Assembly: GCA_024734555.1 (NCBI GenBank)
Contig: JANPWX010000463.1
Coordinates: forward strand, 89,618-153,617
Direction: 5' to 3'
DNA from: Trochalopteron elliotii
Taxonomy: Eukaryota; Chordata; Aves; Passeriformes; Leiothrichidae
DNA length: 64,000 nucleotides
A program made the translations under genes and the position numbers. Shown here piece by piece: positions 10,901-24,233 of this stretch (position 1 is the stretch's first letter; each line of letters starts with the position of its first letter). Under the pieces are notes generated by a model. That model was not told the origin of the DNA and did not search any database. It worked only from the letters and a program-made list of their open reading frames with translations.

Positions 10901-13119
10901 TGTGGAGAAAGGATCCCATAGGTTAAGTATTCAAAAGGAGATGTTTAGAAAGCACAGCATGAGAGGAAAATTAAAAAAAAAAGGTAGGCAAAAGAAACAC
11001 AGTTTTGCCAGCTGAGGTATACCAAATTCAGACAGCAATATTATTTTGCAGACATTCAAGCACCTGACAGAAGTCCTTATAATCTTATTTTCCTGAATGG
11101 GCAGACTGAGGCTGCATGTGGGCTCAGGAAAGGGCCTGTAATTGTACAGCACTGGCCACTCCTTGGCTAAGCAGAAACAGCTTGTCATTGCAGAAAACCT
11201 GTGCTTAAAGCTAAAGGGCACTGCTAATACTGCCCACAGTTAAGGTGAGATTACACAAAGAAGGTCACATTCTGTTTTGTATGCCCTGCAAAATGTGGGA
11301 GTGAGGAGGAAAGAGAAGCCTCAGGGAAGAGCAGCAGGCACAGGAGTGTTATAAACCAGCATCTCTCTGCCAAGCAAGTATCAAACCAGAATTGCAGCAT
11401 CTCAGCTTCTCTGCTTCTCAGCAATCTGTGGATCTAATCTCTGTTTACATGCAGGGGGAGATCTGTCTTGTCTGAAGGCATTCCCACTGCCTGTTCCACT
11501 CAAGTTGCCCTACCTCCTACAAAGCAGGTGAGGACAGGTGGAGAGGGCTGAACTGGAAGGCACAGTTCTGGGAACTGATGAAAGCAGATGAGGTTGTGTG
11601 TCACTTCAGCTCCACTAGCTATTCACAGTCATCTCACCTGTACAGAGATGAGCTGGAGCACCAAGCTAATTCTGCCTCATCAGTGTTGGTTATGTCAGCT
11701 GATCCTTCAGCAGGCTTTCCTGGGACATCAGTCACATCATTGCTGGATCTTAATAAACTATGTTGTCAATGAGTCTGCTTCCCTCATGAAGCTGAATTAG
11801 CTCTACTGGGAAAACAGGAGCAAGACCATTGACTCTGCAGAATGATCATTTATCTCTGAAGCCTGTAGCTCACGTGCACGCCAGGAGCCACAGAATTACT
11901 GCTCAGCTGCAGTCTGGCTTGGACTGTGCTTTGGTGTTTGGGGATTTGGGTGGGAAGGAAGGAATTGCATGTTCCTTGGGTGGTGGCATGGCACTCATAT
12001 TTCAGAGAGCCCTGTGTTTTGGCATGTCACGATTTACCCCTATAGGTTGTCAGCTGCCCTAAAAGATGTTTACTGAATTACAGTGCAGATGGATCTGAGC
12101 TTTGCAAGAATTGTGGGTGTGGGAGTGAATGTCAGCCATATATATATATATATATGCATACATGGCTTCTTTGCAACTATGAGGGTCCGGGGAAACATAT
12201 GCTGCCAGTGTGTTGCCACATAACCAGGCATGTTTCCATGCCTGGAAACAGGGTAACACAGAGTCAGCACACTCCAGTGAGGCTGCACTCCATAGCTTGT
12301 GTTTCCCCCAGGGCACTGTGCTGTAGCAGGAATGAGGCACCTCAGGGACAAGGAAGAAATCCATGGCCCAAAGGTAATCAGCTTGTGGGGTTGTAATGTT
12401 AAACTCATGGGGAAGACAACATGGGGGGTTGGTGGCCTGTGAAAATCTCAGCATGAAAAAACGCTGGAAAGATTTTTTATATAAAATTATGGTATTCTTT
12501 TGGGAAAGTACCACATAGTAGAAGGAAGGACTAAGTGTGTTCAGGGGCACAAGAAAATTGTTGAGGTACAAGAAGGGACCCAGAGATGGCCGGGTAATGC
12601 GAGCCCATCTTCATCCATACTTTCAGTTTACCCATCTCTGTGGTGTTTTGGCCCCTTTTTTGTGATAGCAGGGCCACTGATGTAGACAAATCACCCAAAG
12701 ACAGTGTTGGCAAGGAGCAGTCAGTCTCTTCAACTCTAGTAATAGAGGCTTCCTTGTGCAAACATGCAGTCTCATGTCTCTGGCTGCTGCTGGAAGGCAC
12801 CTTGGCGCTGCATTGCACTCTTCCTGCAAGGCACCAAGTGCATCAGAGGCAAACCACAGGCTCAGCAGGAATTTTGTGTCCCCTTTGCCACAGAGAACAC
12901 TGAGAGTTTTGTGTGGGTACTTGGTCATTCAGGAGATCTGGGTGAAAACCTTGACTCTGTTGAAAAGCTGGGCTTGTGTGCATGGCTGTATGATTAGAGT
13001 AATTCAGCTTTTGCCTTTAGTTTCCCTGCAGAAGAAAGGAGTTTGCAGATCTGCAAGCTGTGATCAAGGCCGTCAGAAGGCCTCCCTTAGCAGAAGCTGA
13101 GTGTGTGGACACTCTGTAC
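4966..13119. other. intergenic region upstream of NANOG
   Basis: No exon, RNA gene or clear transposon was recognised in this 8-kb stretch. It contains short low-complexity tracts: T14 at 8882-8895, an A-run near 9178-9190, and an alternating AT run at 12138-12155. The open frames present, including one of 184 codons at 7636-7082 and one of 170 at 12571-12059, have no homology I know and no codon or motif signal. Confidence 0.6.
12138..12155. repeat. (AT)9 microsatellite
   Basis: A simple alternating AT run of 18 bp in the intergenic region. Confidence 0.85.
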
Positions 13120-14475
13120 CTTTTCATTACACTACTGGCAGGAATGAAGCAGTGTGTGTGCAACCAGAGTGCTCACACCCACAGCTCACACATCACAGTG
13201 TGCTCAGCATGGCTCTGCTCCAAAACCTTCCTGGAAGCACCAGGTTCAGGGAGACTGGGAGCAGAGGCAGTACAATTGCTTTGGCTCCTAGATCTTCCAG
13301 TCAGCTGGCACTGCTGCTGCCCAGCTCTTCCAGTCCTGCAGTTCTTTGCACTGTGCCAGGGAGACTACAACCCCTTTCCCTTGTGTCCCTCCTTCGCCTT
13401 CTCGCCCTTTCATGTCAGGCATGACAAGGAGATGAGGAACCACAGTCTGTGTTGTGCTTCTGCAGTGCCCTTCATGTCAGGGCACTGCACAAGCAAAGGA
13501 ACCCAGTACTCTGCACATCCAGCATGCATCACAGCTTCCCAGGAGCTTTACATTTCCATAGTCTCTATTTTTAAAGTGTCACTAATGGGTCCTGACCCTG
13601 CCTTCAGCAGGACAAAGCATGCTCTCTCAGCTCAGTTTAGATAATAAAAAGTTTAAGACCCAGTCAAGGAAAAAAAATGAAACTATCTTTTCAAGAGCCA
13701 ACACTGTGCAATAAATCTTTGCTAAAATTCGTTTCTAGTCAGCTCTGGTGTTTGTGCTTTGGCTACTCTGTCCTCACATACACAGTCAGTCAGGAAGTGG
13801 ACTTTCCAGTCACAAGGAAAAATGTTTCTCTTCCCTTACTTCTACTTCCCCCCCCCCCCCGCCCATTTTTATTTTCTTATTTCTTATTTCTTATTTATTT
13901 TTTCTTTTTTTTTTTCCCAATTATGTTTGGAAGAAGAAATCAGACTTGCTCAGAGAAAAAGATGGCTCTAAATGATTTGTTTGGAAACACCAAAGCATTA
14001 CACTAATATGACACTTTTAACTTTTTTGTGTGTGCTCAGAGCATTACAACACATGCTATTACCTATGAGCTACATATGATCAGTGTGAATGTCACCTTTG
14101 AATGTCAGAATGAGGAAAGGAGGAGCACAAAGGTGATGACAGGCTGCTCCACAAAAGTTTTGTCTCCTTCACACAGAAAGGAAGTATACTGGCAAGTATT
14201 TCTCTCAACATTTCTGCATTTCTGGATGAGTGTTTCTGAGATGAACAAGCCCCTGCAGGTTTCACAGCAGTGGTGGTGTCTGCCCACACTGGACTTTGCT
14301 GACATTGGCCTTGGCCAGTTCTGTTTGGATCTTGTCTTGCACTACCTAACACAGGTAGGAAGATACCTCTGCTTTGTTCTTATGGCCAGGCTGCTTCTGA
14401 TTTGCCTCTGTGAGACCTTCAGTCCAGCTGAGCCAGCTGTATCTTGCATGCCCATCAGTTTTACTTGCCTGTGGC
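13120..14475 (+). repeat. direct repeat, copy 1 of 2 (partner 19195-20700)
   Basis: About 1.36 kb of sequence matching, in the same orientation and order, the block at 19195-20700. Shared landmarks are TGTGCAACCA near 13158, AGATCTTCCAGTCA near 13290, TTTTTAAAGTGTCACTAAT near 13568, TGTGCAATAAATCTTT near 13706, and a final segment of roughly 235 bp (14240-14475) that is about 96% identical. The earlier part is roughly 80% by eye. A C13 run plus a T-rich tract (13848-13917) is specific to this copy. I recognise no protein or known transposon in it. Confidence 0.8.
13848..13917. repeat. C13 homopolymer followed by TTTCTTA-rich low-complexity tract
   Basis: Thirteen C residues at 13848-13860 precede a T-rich stretch with short TTCTTA units. 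This expansion is not present in the partner repeat copy, so it arose after the duplication. Confidence 0.8.
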
Positions 14476-17400
14476 ACTTAAAAGGTCCTGTGCATTTTAT
14501 CAGTTTCCACTGAGCCCTTTATGCAGGTTGCCCTGAATGGCAGCTGACAATAAATTCCAACAGCTGATACTCTGTGTAAAATGCATGTTTAGGTCATGTT
14601 TCTATTTGGGTTCATGTGAAAAATCTCATTCTGCAGACAATTGTGTATCCTATTTTCTGTTTTGCAGGATGTGAGTAACTTTCTGAAGACGTTGATTGCT
14701 CACATCCTGTGGGGCAGTTGCAATCTAGTCTACATGGATCTAAGATACAGACTTAAAGGTGTTGCTTTCATAACCCAGACAAAATATACCTATGATGTGC
14801 TTAATCGAAGTTTTCAAAGGCCATCCATCATCTCTCACCACACCCTGCTCCCTCATTGTGGTGGTTGTTACAACTTGACAGTGCTGAATTTACCAAATCA
14901 AACAATCTCTGTGCCAATATGATGCAACTACGTGGCTCAAACTGCTGTGATGCAGCTGGAGATAGCAGCAGGACAGGTCTCTACTAAAAAAAAACAAACC
15001 CACAGTTAATAAATATGTCACACGTGGGTGTAGAAACTCAAAAAGTAAAATATTCAGGCAACATTTGTCCTTCCTGCTCTCCTCCAGCAGTGACTGTGAA
15101 CCCGAATGTAGCTCTGAACTTTTATTTGGCGGTGTGAAGATCTCAGACGGGCATGAACTTTGCTCACCGGCTTCCCTGGCGCCATCCCTTTCTAATGAAA
15201 ACATTCAGGTAGGTGCAAGGAAGGGCAGCGTTTTGCCCAAGACCACCCGGCCGGTCAGCAGGAGAGTGAGATGCGAGCTGCTCCAAGCCCCTGCTCTGCC
15301 CAGGAGGTGGCACTGCCAGCATTGCTGCCTGGAGCCGGCGCTTCTTGTGCAAACACAGCCCGGCCAGCAGTTCCTGTTCGAGCCCCGCCTGCCCAGCACC
15401 ACCCCATGATAAAACGTAAGTCATCTACCCTGTTCTGTTTGCTCAACTTTCACCCTGATTGTCCCTTCTTCCAACCAGATTGCTCAGGTCAAGAGCCCAG
15501 AGAGGACATTGCACACTGGCACAGCTTCTTGCTGCACCCAAAACTCCCAGCCACCTTCCTCTCCTTATCTTGCCACCCCCCTCCCTTCCCTGTCTTTCTC
15601 TACCTCTCAGCTCTGATCTGTCAGAAAAAGTGAGTAGATGGTCCAAGCATGTGCTGTGTCTTATAGTATGCTGTCTGCTTTTAACTTGCATATCCAAAAT
15701 TTTTGCAAGTGCGCTGGTGTTTTCCCAGCCTATGACTATCAAGCTCTGCTTTATCCACAGGACAGAGAGGCCCAGAGCACACCAAGTCCTGTTTCTAGCT
15801 GCTGAAACAAGATTAGCCTCCAGCATGCCATTTATTCCAAAACTGTCAGCAGTTTTTGTTCATTCCCATCACCTCAGTGTGCTTGGCAGCCATCTCTGTA
15901 CCCACAGAATACTCTTGGATGGACATGAAAGAAATGCTTTGGAGGGAGCATGGTGACAAAAAGACAAAGGCTGCTGGGTGACATCAAGTGCTGAGCTGCA
16001 CATTCTTGGTGGATATAGGCTAGAGTTTATTTACCTCCTCTGCCTCATGGCTGCCTGTTCCCAGTCCACCTTGCAGTCTTGATGCCATGGCTAAAAAGTG
16101 AGGTCTTACACCAAGACACCTAAATATTTAGCTAACACTACCTGATGGCCACTCCACCTCACTTCAAACAGTTTCAGTCATAGCCACACCATTTTCAAGG
16201 ATTTTCCTATGAAATGTCTTTTCAACCACCTTTGCCTTCAGAGATCTGACCACTCTTCACTGCATACTTCTCTCTCCTTATCACACACAGTTCCCTCCTG
16301 TCTCCTGCTTTAACTGCTAGACACACTGCCAGGAAGTGACCCAATGCTCTGGGTATGTCATAATCCTTCTGGCTACCTCACTATACAGGGACCATTTCCT
16401 CACAGCTCTAGGTCTCCATTCCAGAGTCACTCACTGCCACGTCTTCTGCTGTGTTCACCTCCCAGTGTTTCAATCCATTCCATCCTTCCTTGGCTGCTTC
16501 TTACTGAGTTTCCTAAACATCATCTTCAATATCAAATCAACCTTGCCCTGCTCCACCAGTGCCGTGCCGACTGCTCTGAGATGGCAGAAAGTGCTCACTG
16601 GGCTTTGGGAATGCAATGGCCTTCCACATGGACAGCCTCCCTTGTGTCCACATTCGTGTAACACCAGAGCAGGAAGGTGGGCAACTATCTGCATGCCAGA
16701 AATCCAGAGCTCCAGTTGTGCCATCAATCACTCTTCCACTGATTTGCAGCATTGGAGCATTGTAAAAAGACAGGGGCACAGCACAACTGTTTGCCCTGGC
16801 CAGCACTGTGCAAGACTTCAAACTTTTTTTGTGTGGCAAGTCTGGTAATTTTGAATGAAACTCATCCTAACTAAGAAAGGGGCTTCACAATGAATTCTAG
16901 TGTACAAAGCAGATGTGCAAGTGCTGGGAAAAAAGAGGCTATGGAGAAGGAGGATGGAAGCATTACTTGGACACAGAAGGACAAAATCAGAAAGGCCTTA
17001 GAGCCCAGCTAGAGGAGAAAATTGCATGGAATAGGATGGCTAACAAAGGGATTGTGCAACTCTCCCAGTAACCAGTCCAGGGAAAATACAGGTCTGCTGA
17101 GGAATGGGGAGACGAATTAGTGATGAATGTCTCAGCCTTGATGGGGCTGAAGTACCTGAAGCCTTCCTTGCTGTAGTCTGTAGAAGCAAAGCCTGCTCCC
17201 AGATTTCCAAACACATCATAATGGTTTGTAAAACTGAGGGACAGCAAGCAGCAGCAGGCTTGATACTATTTAGGGAGGTTGAATATATTACCATCCATGA
17301 GATTGAATAGAATACACTTCAAAGGTGCTAGGACATTTCTGAAGCTGCTGAAAGAATTGCCTCATGTGATTATGAGACCAGAATCTTTCACCTGTCCCTG

Positions 17401-19194
17401 GCAGCTGGAAAAATGCTAATGTTGCACTCAGCTGTGCAGACCAACCAGGATGAGTCAGTGAACCCCAGACCAGCCATCCTTACCTTGGTGCTGTGTCCTC
17501 TTGGCACCCAATGTCACCTGCACCAAGGACAAGGATGTGGTCAGGAAAGGGTGATGCTGGTTTTCCAAGGGCAAACTGACTGCCTTTTGAAATGAAAGGA
17601 CTGGCTATATGGATTAGGGGAAGAGTGGCTGATGTGATGCACTTTGACAGGAGTTACACTGTAGGCACAGCATATTCCTTTGGAAGGAGGGGGAGGTATG
17701 GCAGCAAACCACTGCTTAATATACTGGGAACTGGGAAGATGCAAAATACCCCAGTTATTGTGAATGACACCATCAGCAGCTCCTTTAAACTCCAGGCTGG
17801 TGTCCTGTGACATTGCCCAAAGACTGCCCTGAGCAACCTATCACGCTCTTCACACCCTGACACACAGTAGAACACATCAGAAAGAGTAAGTGTTGCACCT
17901 ACACAGACTGGTTGTCCAACAAAATATTCTGTAGCACTGAATGTTGCTCTGGAGGCAGAAAAAGCTTGACAGACTATACGAAGTCATAATTAATTGACCA
18001 AATTTTAGCCAATTTCTCCTAACCTTTTCATGAGCAATATCTGGAAACAAAAGAAGCATCCCCCATCTATTACCACCACCTGCTTCTGATGTTCTGCTGA
18101 TGTTCTACAGTGAATGTTGCTTTACTTGAGCATGTAATTTGTAGAGATGCATTTGCCCATGAAATATTTGGCACCTTCAAGAGGCTGGAGGAGATGTCAA
18201 TGGAAAATTATAACCAGGGAGACAGAGTGAGGAAGAAAGTCTTCACACGAGTTTCAGCTTATGCATAATGTAAGTTTATTCCTTACAAACTATCCAACAG
18301 TGCATCTCTCTAGGCAGAAGGTGCTGGGCCCACACAGCCACTGTTCTGGCCATGCTGGGACAGCCAACAGGATGCTTCAGTGCTGAGGGCAAGAGCTAAG
18401 AGAGCAGGCCATACAGGTGGCCTAGCATTTTTCTGTGCGCTGAGGCCTGGAACTGCTAGAGCGATTCTGAGAGAGTTGGGTCAGACACTGTGAAGTAGAA
18501 TGACAAAGCAGCCAATATCTTCAGGTTAATATGGATCTGGAGTGGCTGGACATGAGACCCCACAGTAGCTACTCATCCATTTTCTGCCCCATGTGACAGA
18601 GAACATGCTTCAGAGAACAAGGCATTGTTGTTTCCCTACTGCAAAGAAGTGCCACATTCAGATTGCTGTCCCAGTCCACTGGGAATGAGGAGCTGGCATT
18701 ACAGGCACGAACAAGAAAGGTGGAAAGGAGGAATCTTGTGCTTTCAGTTCTAGGGTGATCAAGCTAGAATGGGAAGCCCCAGGTAGCAGGACTATTTTTG
18801 GGGAACACTTGATTTTAATAGGTAAATAGAGAGAAGGACATGTAGGGTCATGAGAAACTCTTCTCCAGTGTCAACACCTCCTCGCAATTCACTCATAAAA
18901 ATCCACGGCCTGCCCCTCCTAAGCTTCCCTTGCAGAGACACAGCTTCTCTTCACAATAAGCACAGCCCTAGCTGGTAAGCACTCGTGTTCAGTCCCTCAT
19001 CACCACTCAGACTCTGGAGTTCTGTAGGAAAGGCAATAAAAACTGTTCTGAGGGTTTCATATCGGTCCATCATGGTTTCAGTGTGAATCAAGGGGGCAGA
19101 TGTGGGGGACATAATTTCAGATGATGTTGTTTTAAAAAATGGGAGTGATAGGAAGTCTGGCTTAATCACAGGAATATCTTCTGTCCCAACTGCA
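14476..19194. other. spacer between the two direct-repeat copies
   Basis: 4.7 kb with no recognised gene. It includes a GC- and CpG-enriched pocket at about 15100-15420 with two consensus-like plus-strand splice donors, CAG|GTAGGT at about 15208 and AAC|GTAAGT at about 15415. Frames of 165-170 codons at 15459-15956 and 16336-16848 look random. No reverse transcriptase, integrase or gag signature was seen, which argues against the repeats being LTRs of an intact retroelement. Confidence 0.55.
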
Positions 19195-20700
19195 CTTTTA
19201 GCACCCTACTACCTTGAGCAAGCAATGGTATCTGTGCAACCAAACTGTTCGCACCCACAAACCACACATCAGATAAGTTTTTATCTCATAAGAAAGACCT
19301 GGACTCTAATATGAATATCAGCTGGGGTTTGCAGTGTTGGTGAGAAGCCGCTTCAAACACGGTTTTTGTGGCTGTGGTGTGAAAACCTTCCTGAAAGCAC
19401 CCAGTTCAGAGAGTCCAGGAGCAGTATAATCCCTTTGGATCCATCCAGATCTTCCAGTCACCTGGCACCAGATCTTCCAGTCCTGCAGTCCTTTGCATTA
19501 GTATCAGGGAAAGATCAGCCCTTTCCTTTGTGCCACTTTTTCCTCACCTTGCTCTTCCATGTCAGGGAAAATAAGGACATGCGAGGCCTCCACAGTCTCC
19601 CTCAGGTCAGGGCCCTGCATAAGCAAATGCACCCAGTGACTGCATATCTGGTGCCAAGTAAGTGCATTTGAGACCATTCCCATGTCCCTTTTGGCCTCCC
19701 CTCCAGTCCAGAGAGGTCTGGCAGGGAACTGAGGTGTGTCCAGCCTGACCAGTTCAAGTTGCAGTGGCTGGTTCTGACTCCTAAGAGCTGTCAGCATTTC
19801 CAGGCATGAGTCCCATCCTTCCCTCCCTGTCAACCCTCTCTGCAGAATTCACTCCCTTAAATATTCCCATAAGTTTTAGATTTCCTGAGTCTCTATTTTT
19901 AAAGTGTCACTAATTTGTTTTGAACCTGTCTTCAGCAGAACAGAACCTGTTAATAAAAATGAAGTCCCAGACCAGTAAAAAAAACGAAACTATCTTTTCA
20001 AGAGGCAACACTGTGCAATAAATCTTTACTAAACCTTAATTTCTAGTCAGCCCTGGTGTTTGTTGTTTTGGCTGCTCTGTTCTCACACACACAGCCAGTC
20101 AGGAAGCTTACTTTCCAGTCACAAGGAAAAATGTTTCTCTCCCTTCATTTCTACTTTTTCCCCCTTTTTTTTGTTTTGTTAGGTTTTCTTTTTTGTGTTT
20201 GGAAACAGCAAAACCTTACACAAACAGAACGCTTTTAACTTTTTTGTGTGTTTGTGTGGCCCCAGAGCATTATAACACACAGCATTACCTATGAACTACA
20301 AATTACCAATGTGAATGTCACTCTTGCATCAGAATGAAAAAAGGCAGAGCATAGAAGTGGTATGATGCTGCTCCATCACTCCACTAAAATTTTGTCTCTG
20401 GCATGAAACAAGGAAGCTGAAAAGTATTCCTCTCAATGTTTCTGTACGGATAAGTTTTTCTGAGATAGACAAGCCCCTGCAGGTTTCAGCAGCAGTGGTG
20501 GAGTCTGCCCACACTGGGCTTTGCTGACATTGGCCTTGGCCAGTTCTGTTTGGATCTTGTCTTGCACTACCTAACACAGGTAGGAAGATACTTCTGCTTT
20601 GTGCTTACGGCCAGGCTGCTTCTGATTTGCCTCTGTGAGACCTTCAGTCCAGCTGAGCCAGCTGTATCTTGCATGCCCATCAGTTTTACCTGCCTGTGGC
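19195..20700 (+). repeat. direct repeat, copy 2 of 2 (partner 13120-14475)
   Basis: About 1.5 kb matching copy 1. It carries roughly 190 bp of extra sequence around 19670-19860 between the AAGCAAA and CTCTATTTTTAAAGTGTCAC landmarks. It lacks the C13/T-rich expansion of copy 1. The 3' terminal segment at about 20465-20700 is nearly identical to copy 1, and similarity stops abruptly after CTGCCTGTGGC in both. Confidence 0.8.
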
Positions 20701-23700
20701 TTTTGAGAGGCATTTTTAGTGCCACCTTTCAAGCAAGCAGAACCCAAACTTTTTGGACCAAGAGATGAGGTCGTACTGCAAGGAATACTGTGACTCTGAC
20801 ATAACCAAGATACTTGTGGACATGTGGTGGAGATGACACTTCTATTTCTCTTTCCCTGAAGAACTGATGACCTCTTGTCTGTGATTCATAAGCTACTGGA
20901 GTCCTATTAGGCTTCATTTTATTTTGTGTGCAGGTCAAGGGTCCATCACTTTGGTTGTCTTCAGTCTTTCACTTCCTCAATCTCTCACCTGCTTCTCTTA
21001 AAGCTCATATTCCTCTCTTTAGGTCCTGTTCCACCTTTTCACACTTATAAGTCTTATCTTCCTTCCAGATCTTGGGTATTTTTTTTCTCATTCCTCATTC
21101 TCCTACTACACTGCTGCGTCCATGTCCCTCCACACCTTCACCAGTGCTCCTAGATTTCATCCTCTTCTGGTTCTGCGCCCTTATGCCTTCCTCAGTAGAA
21201 AATTATTCTGGTGTCTTTCCTCTAAACCTTGAGGACTCTTTAGGTCATATACTGGACTCAAAGAAGAGTTATTAGGTTGAGACCATCACCGTGAGCTTTG
21301 ATCTATACCAGAGACAGCACTTTGCAAGAAATAAGGAGAGCAAAGGGGAGATAAAGCTAGCCCAGACCCCAAAGGATTTAATATAACAAGATAATATGCA
21401 GTCTGAGTGACAATGGCACTTGGTGACAGGAATATAAAGGAAGCAATAAACATCTGAGTTTGTTTGTGACGGAGAATCAATTTTGTTAATGGAAGGCAAA
21501 TTTGTTCACGATGGGGAAGACTAAAAAGTAGGATCAGAGACCAGAGATGGAAAACCAGCATGCTGTTTGATCACGTTGATCAATACATGGATGACCACTT
21601 GCTGGTTCAGAACAGGATCTGCAGTGGTCCCACAATGCATGTCACAGTGACTGGTGCTCCAGTATGACTGACTTACACAAATCCATGTGACCTCTTGCTA
21701 AACAGAAAATGGTTGTGCAACATAAGCAGAAAACAGACTTAGCAGGTCAGTCATGTGTCTATCAGGCCTGCTGAAGCTCATGGAAAAGGAAGAGACAGTT
21801 CTTGTAAACACTGTGTAATTTAGTGAGGTGTAGCACAGAAACAAGATTTGTCAGAGCAAGTGAATTGTTTTAAGTTACAGCCTGCCTCCACCAGAAATGG
21901 AATACTTTCAAGTAACACAAATTAAATTGTCGTAGCAATATATATTTTAGGAGACAAAACCATTTTCTTTCTCGTCTAAGACAGCCTGAGTGCTGCCTTT
22001 TCCCAGCAGCATATTACGAAGACAACTGTCTCTTGTCTGGTAACTCACATTGTAAAGACAGAGCTAGGCTAAGTGACAGACCAGACCCCAGGTTTTCCAG
22101 CAAGCATCTCACATGTCTTCAAAGAGTGCTTCTAAAAGTGAAGAAAATGTTGGAATTGTGTCCTTGGTCTGATCTGCAGGAAGACTGAAAAAAAAAAGCC
22201 AGAGAGACATAAATTTTCTGTGCAATAAAATGTGCATTTGATTTAGCTGCTGGCAGGATCTTTCTCACCATGTGTACAGTGGGAGAAAAGGCTGAGGTGA
22301 GTCAGCTCCTGCTGCTCCATTGTGGCCTACCACAATGACATTGGCAGTGTGTCCACACCTTTCCTCTCAAATGGAAGCAGTGATAGCACAGTCCCCTACC
22401 AAACTAGCAAATGTTCCCTCTTGGAGTAACCCTCAAAGGAGTTAGTGACTTCGCTTAGAGGTAAGACTGCAGTCTCCTGCCTGTGCTCTCACCCAGATAC
22501 CTTCCCAAGGGAGAGGCTGCCCCATATCTCCCCAGCAACTGAGTTGTCCAGAATGTGTCCTTTTTTCAGAACACAAAATCAAATAAAAAGATTTTTGCAC
22601 TGGACATGCAGCAAGGAAATCTACCTCCAATAAAATGTTGTTTGCTGGAGGTTTTTTTTCCCACATTCCTTCTCACAGAAATCAACTGCTGTTCTTGGCT
22701 GGTATGCAAAGAACATTCATCAGAAATAACACAAGCAGAAAGCGACAAATGTTGGCAGTGACATTGTATCGTGCTCCAGCCTGTAGAACAGCACTGAAAC
22801 CTTTGACATGGCTGATATCACTTGGAACCCTTGGGGTTCTTCTCCTGTCCACTCAGCAGCAGTTTCACTCCAAGAACTCTCCAGTGAGTAACTTCTGTGG
22901 GATATTGTGGTGGCCACAAGAACTGCCTACATGATCACTTGGATGTGATGAACACTTTCAGCTGGAAGCAACACATGCTCAAACCATTTAATTGCAACCA
23001 CTCAATTCAAACCAGATAATGGCAAACAGGTTTTTCTTTTGAACTAACCAGAATTAAACCAAAGCCTTGTTCCCTAACCCAAACTTAATCATGAAAACTA
23101 CACAAAAGGTTAATTTAGGGCTCAGTGAATTATATGCTTTGGCCCCAAGTGATTTTGTTCTCTGCCTCCACTTTTGACAAAGAAAGCTGAAATGTTACAG
23201 GGTTAAGTTCGAGCTGGATATGCTTATGAGTTTGGATGGCTGAGCTTTATTTTTATAGTTGAGCTAGAATTGAAAAACAATCCTGGACAGATTAGCCCAG
23301 GGCACTTCCCAGCTCCAAGGCTGGTTGCATACCAAGCTTAGCAAAACACGGGTGCGACCTAGGAACACACAGCAGCCTGGAACAGCAGCTTTCAGAAAGT
23401 CTTCATGGGATTGCTGCTCTGCCAAGCTTTTTCAGGCTTGACACTGTTCCCTACTCTTTTCTTGTTTTAGACTTTGAGCAGCCTGCTGATGCTGGAGTTA
23501 CATCAGCCATATTCCTTCTCTAAGGTACTCCAGGGTCTGCCATCTTTCCCTTCCTTTCACTTCATTCCATCCTCTTCCACTGAAGGATACTTTGTTCACA
23601 TATTTTTTGAGAGCAGCCCAGAGACCTGAGAGTGGTCCAAAGAATGCTGCAGTCCCTGAGCAATGGGACCAGCTCCTGGGGCAGTGGGGCTCTTTCACCA

Positions 23701-24233
23701 TGCCCCTGCTCCTTTCCAATATCCACTACTGGAGTGTACAGGCACGATCTCACAGGATGACATGAAGGTCACATTCCAAACAGAGGGAATAAAGCATCAG
23801 CTACAGGGGGAAGTGGTCCTTCTCCCTCCTGGCAGAGAAGGTGAAGAGTGCAGTGGGAACAGAACAGGGGCAGAAGTCTCAGGTTCTCTAGCTCTGGGCA
23901 GGATTCATAACCTCCAGCAACTTCTCTCCCTTCCTGTTACACTGGGAAAGTATTTGCACGCAAACAAAAAGGATTTGCACTAACAAGAACCAGAGCAGCA
24001 TATCTTTTTAGTTTAAAAATTGCTAAGAAATAATAGTAAGGAGATTAAGGGTGATTTGCATAGAGGCTGAGAGAAATTATCACTTCCAGTAGGATAAAAC
24101 AGCAAATGCAGAGTGCTTAGCTACCCAAAAAGGTTGCAGGGTAGATGGTGGTGACATTTCAGGATGCAGTCCCAGGGTGTGATAAAAGAATAAGACAAGA
24201 CCTACAGGATAAAGGTAAAATCCAAATCAGGTA
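20701..24233. other. intergenic region downstream of SLC2A3
   Basis: 3.5 kb between the second repeat copy and the proposed SLC2A3 polyadenylation site. No gene was recognised. A perfect 8-bp inverted repeat with a 4-base spacer, CATTGTGG/CCACAATG, sits at 22318-22337. Otherwise unremarkable. Confidence 0.5.

Noticed and set aside
13060..14513. Open frames of 194 and 161 codons in repeat copy 1
   Set aside because: The frame is not kept in copy 2 outside the nearly identical 235-bp segment; large copy-specific indels disrupt it, and the peptide resembles nothing known.
15459..16848. Plus-strand frames of 165 and 170 codons
   Set aside because: No motif, no splice support beyond chance, and low-complexity Leu/Ser/Pro content typical of pyrimidine-rich noncoding DNA.
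13120..20700. Direct repeats as the two LTRs of an endogenous retrovirus
   Set aside because: No gag, protease, RT or integrase traces lie in the 4.7-kb spacer, the termini do not show clear TG/CA ends with target duplications, and the AATAAA sits mid-repeat. Not fully excluded for a very decayed element.
22318..22337. Palindrome CATTGTGG/CCACAATG as a paired SOX site
   Set aside because: Arms are divergent with a spacing unlike known SOX dimer sites; an 8-bp palindrome is expected by chance in 64 kb.
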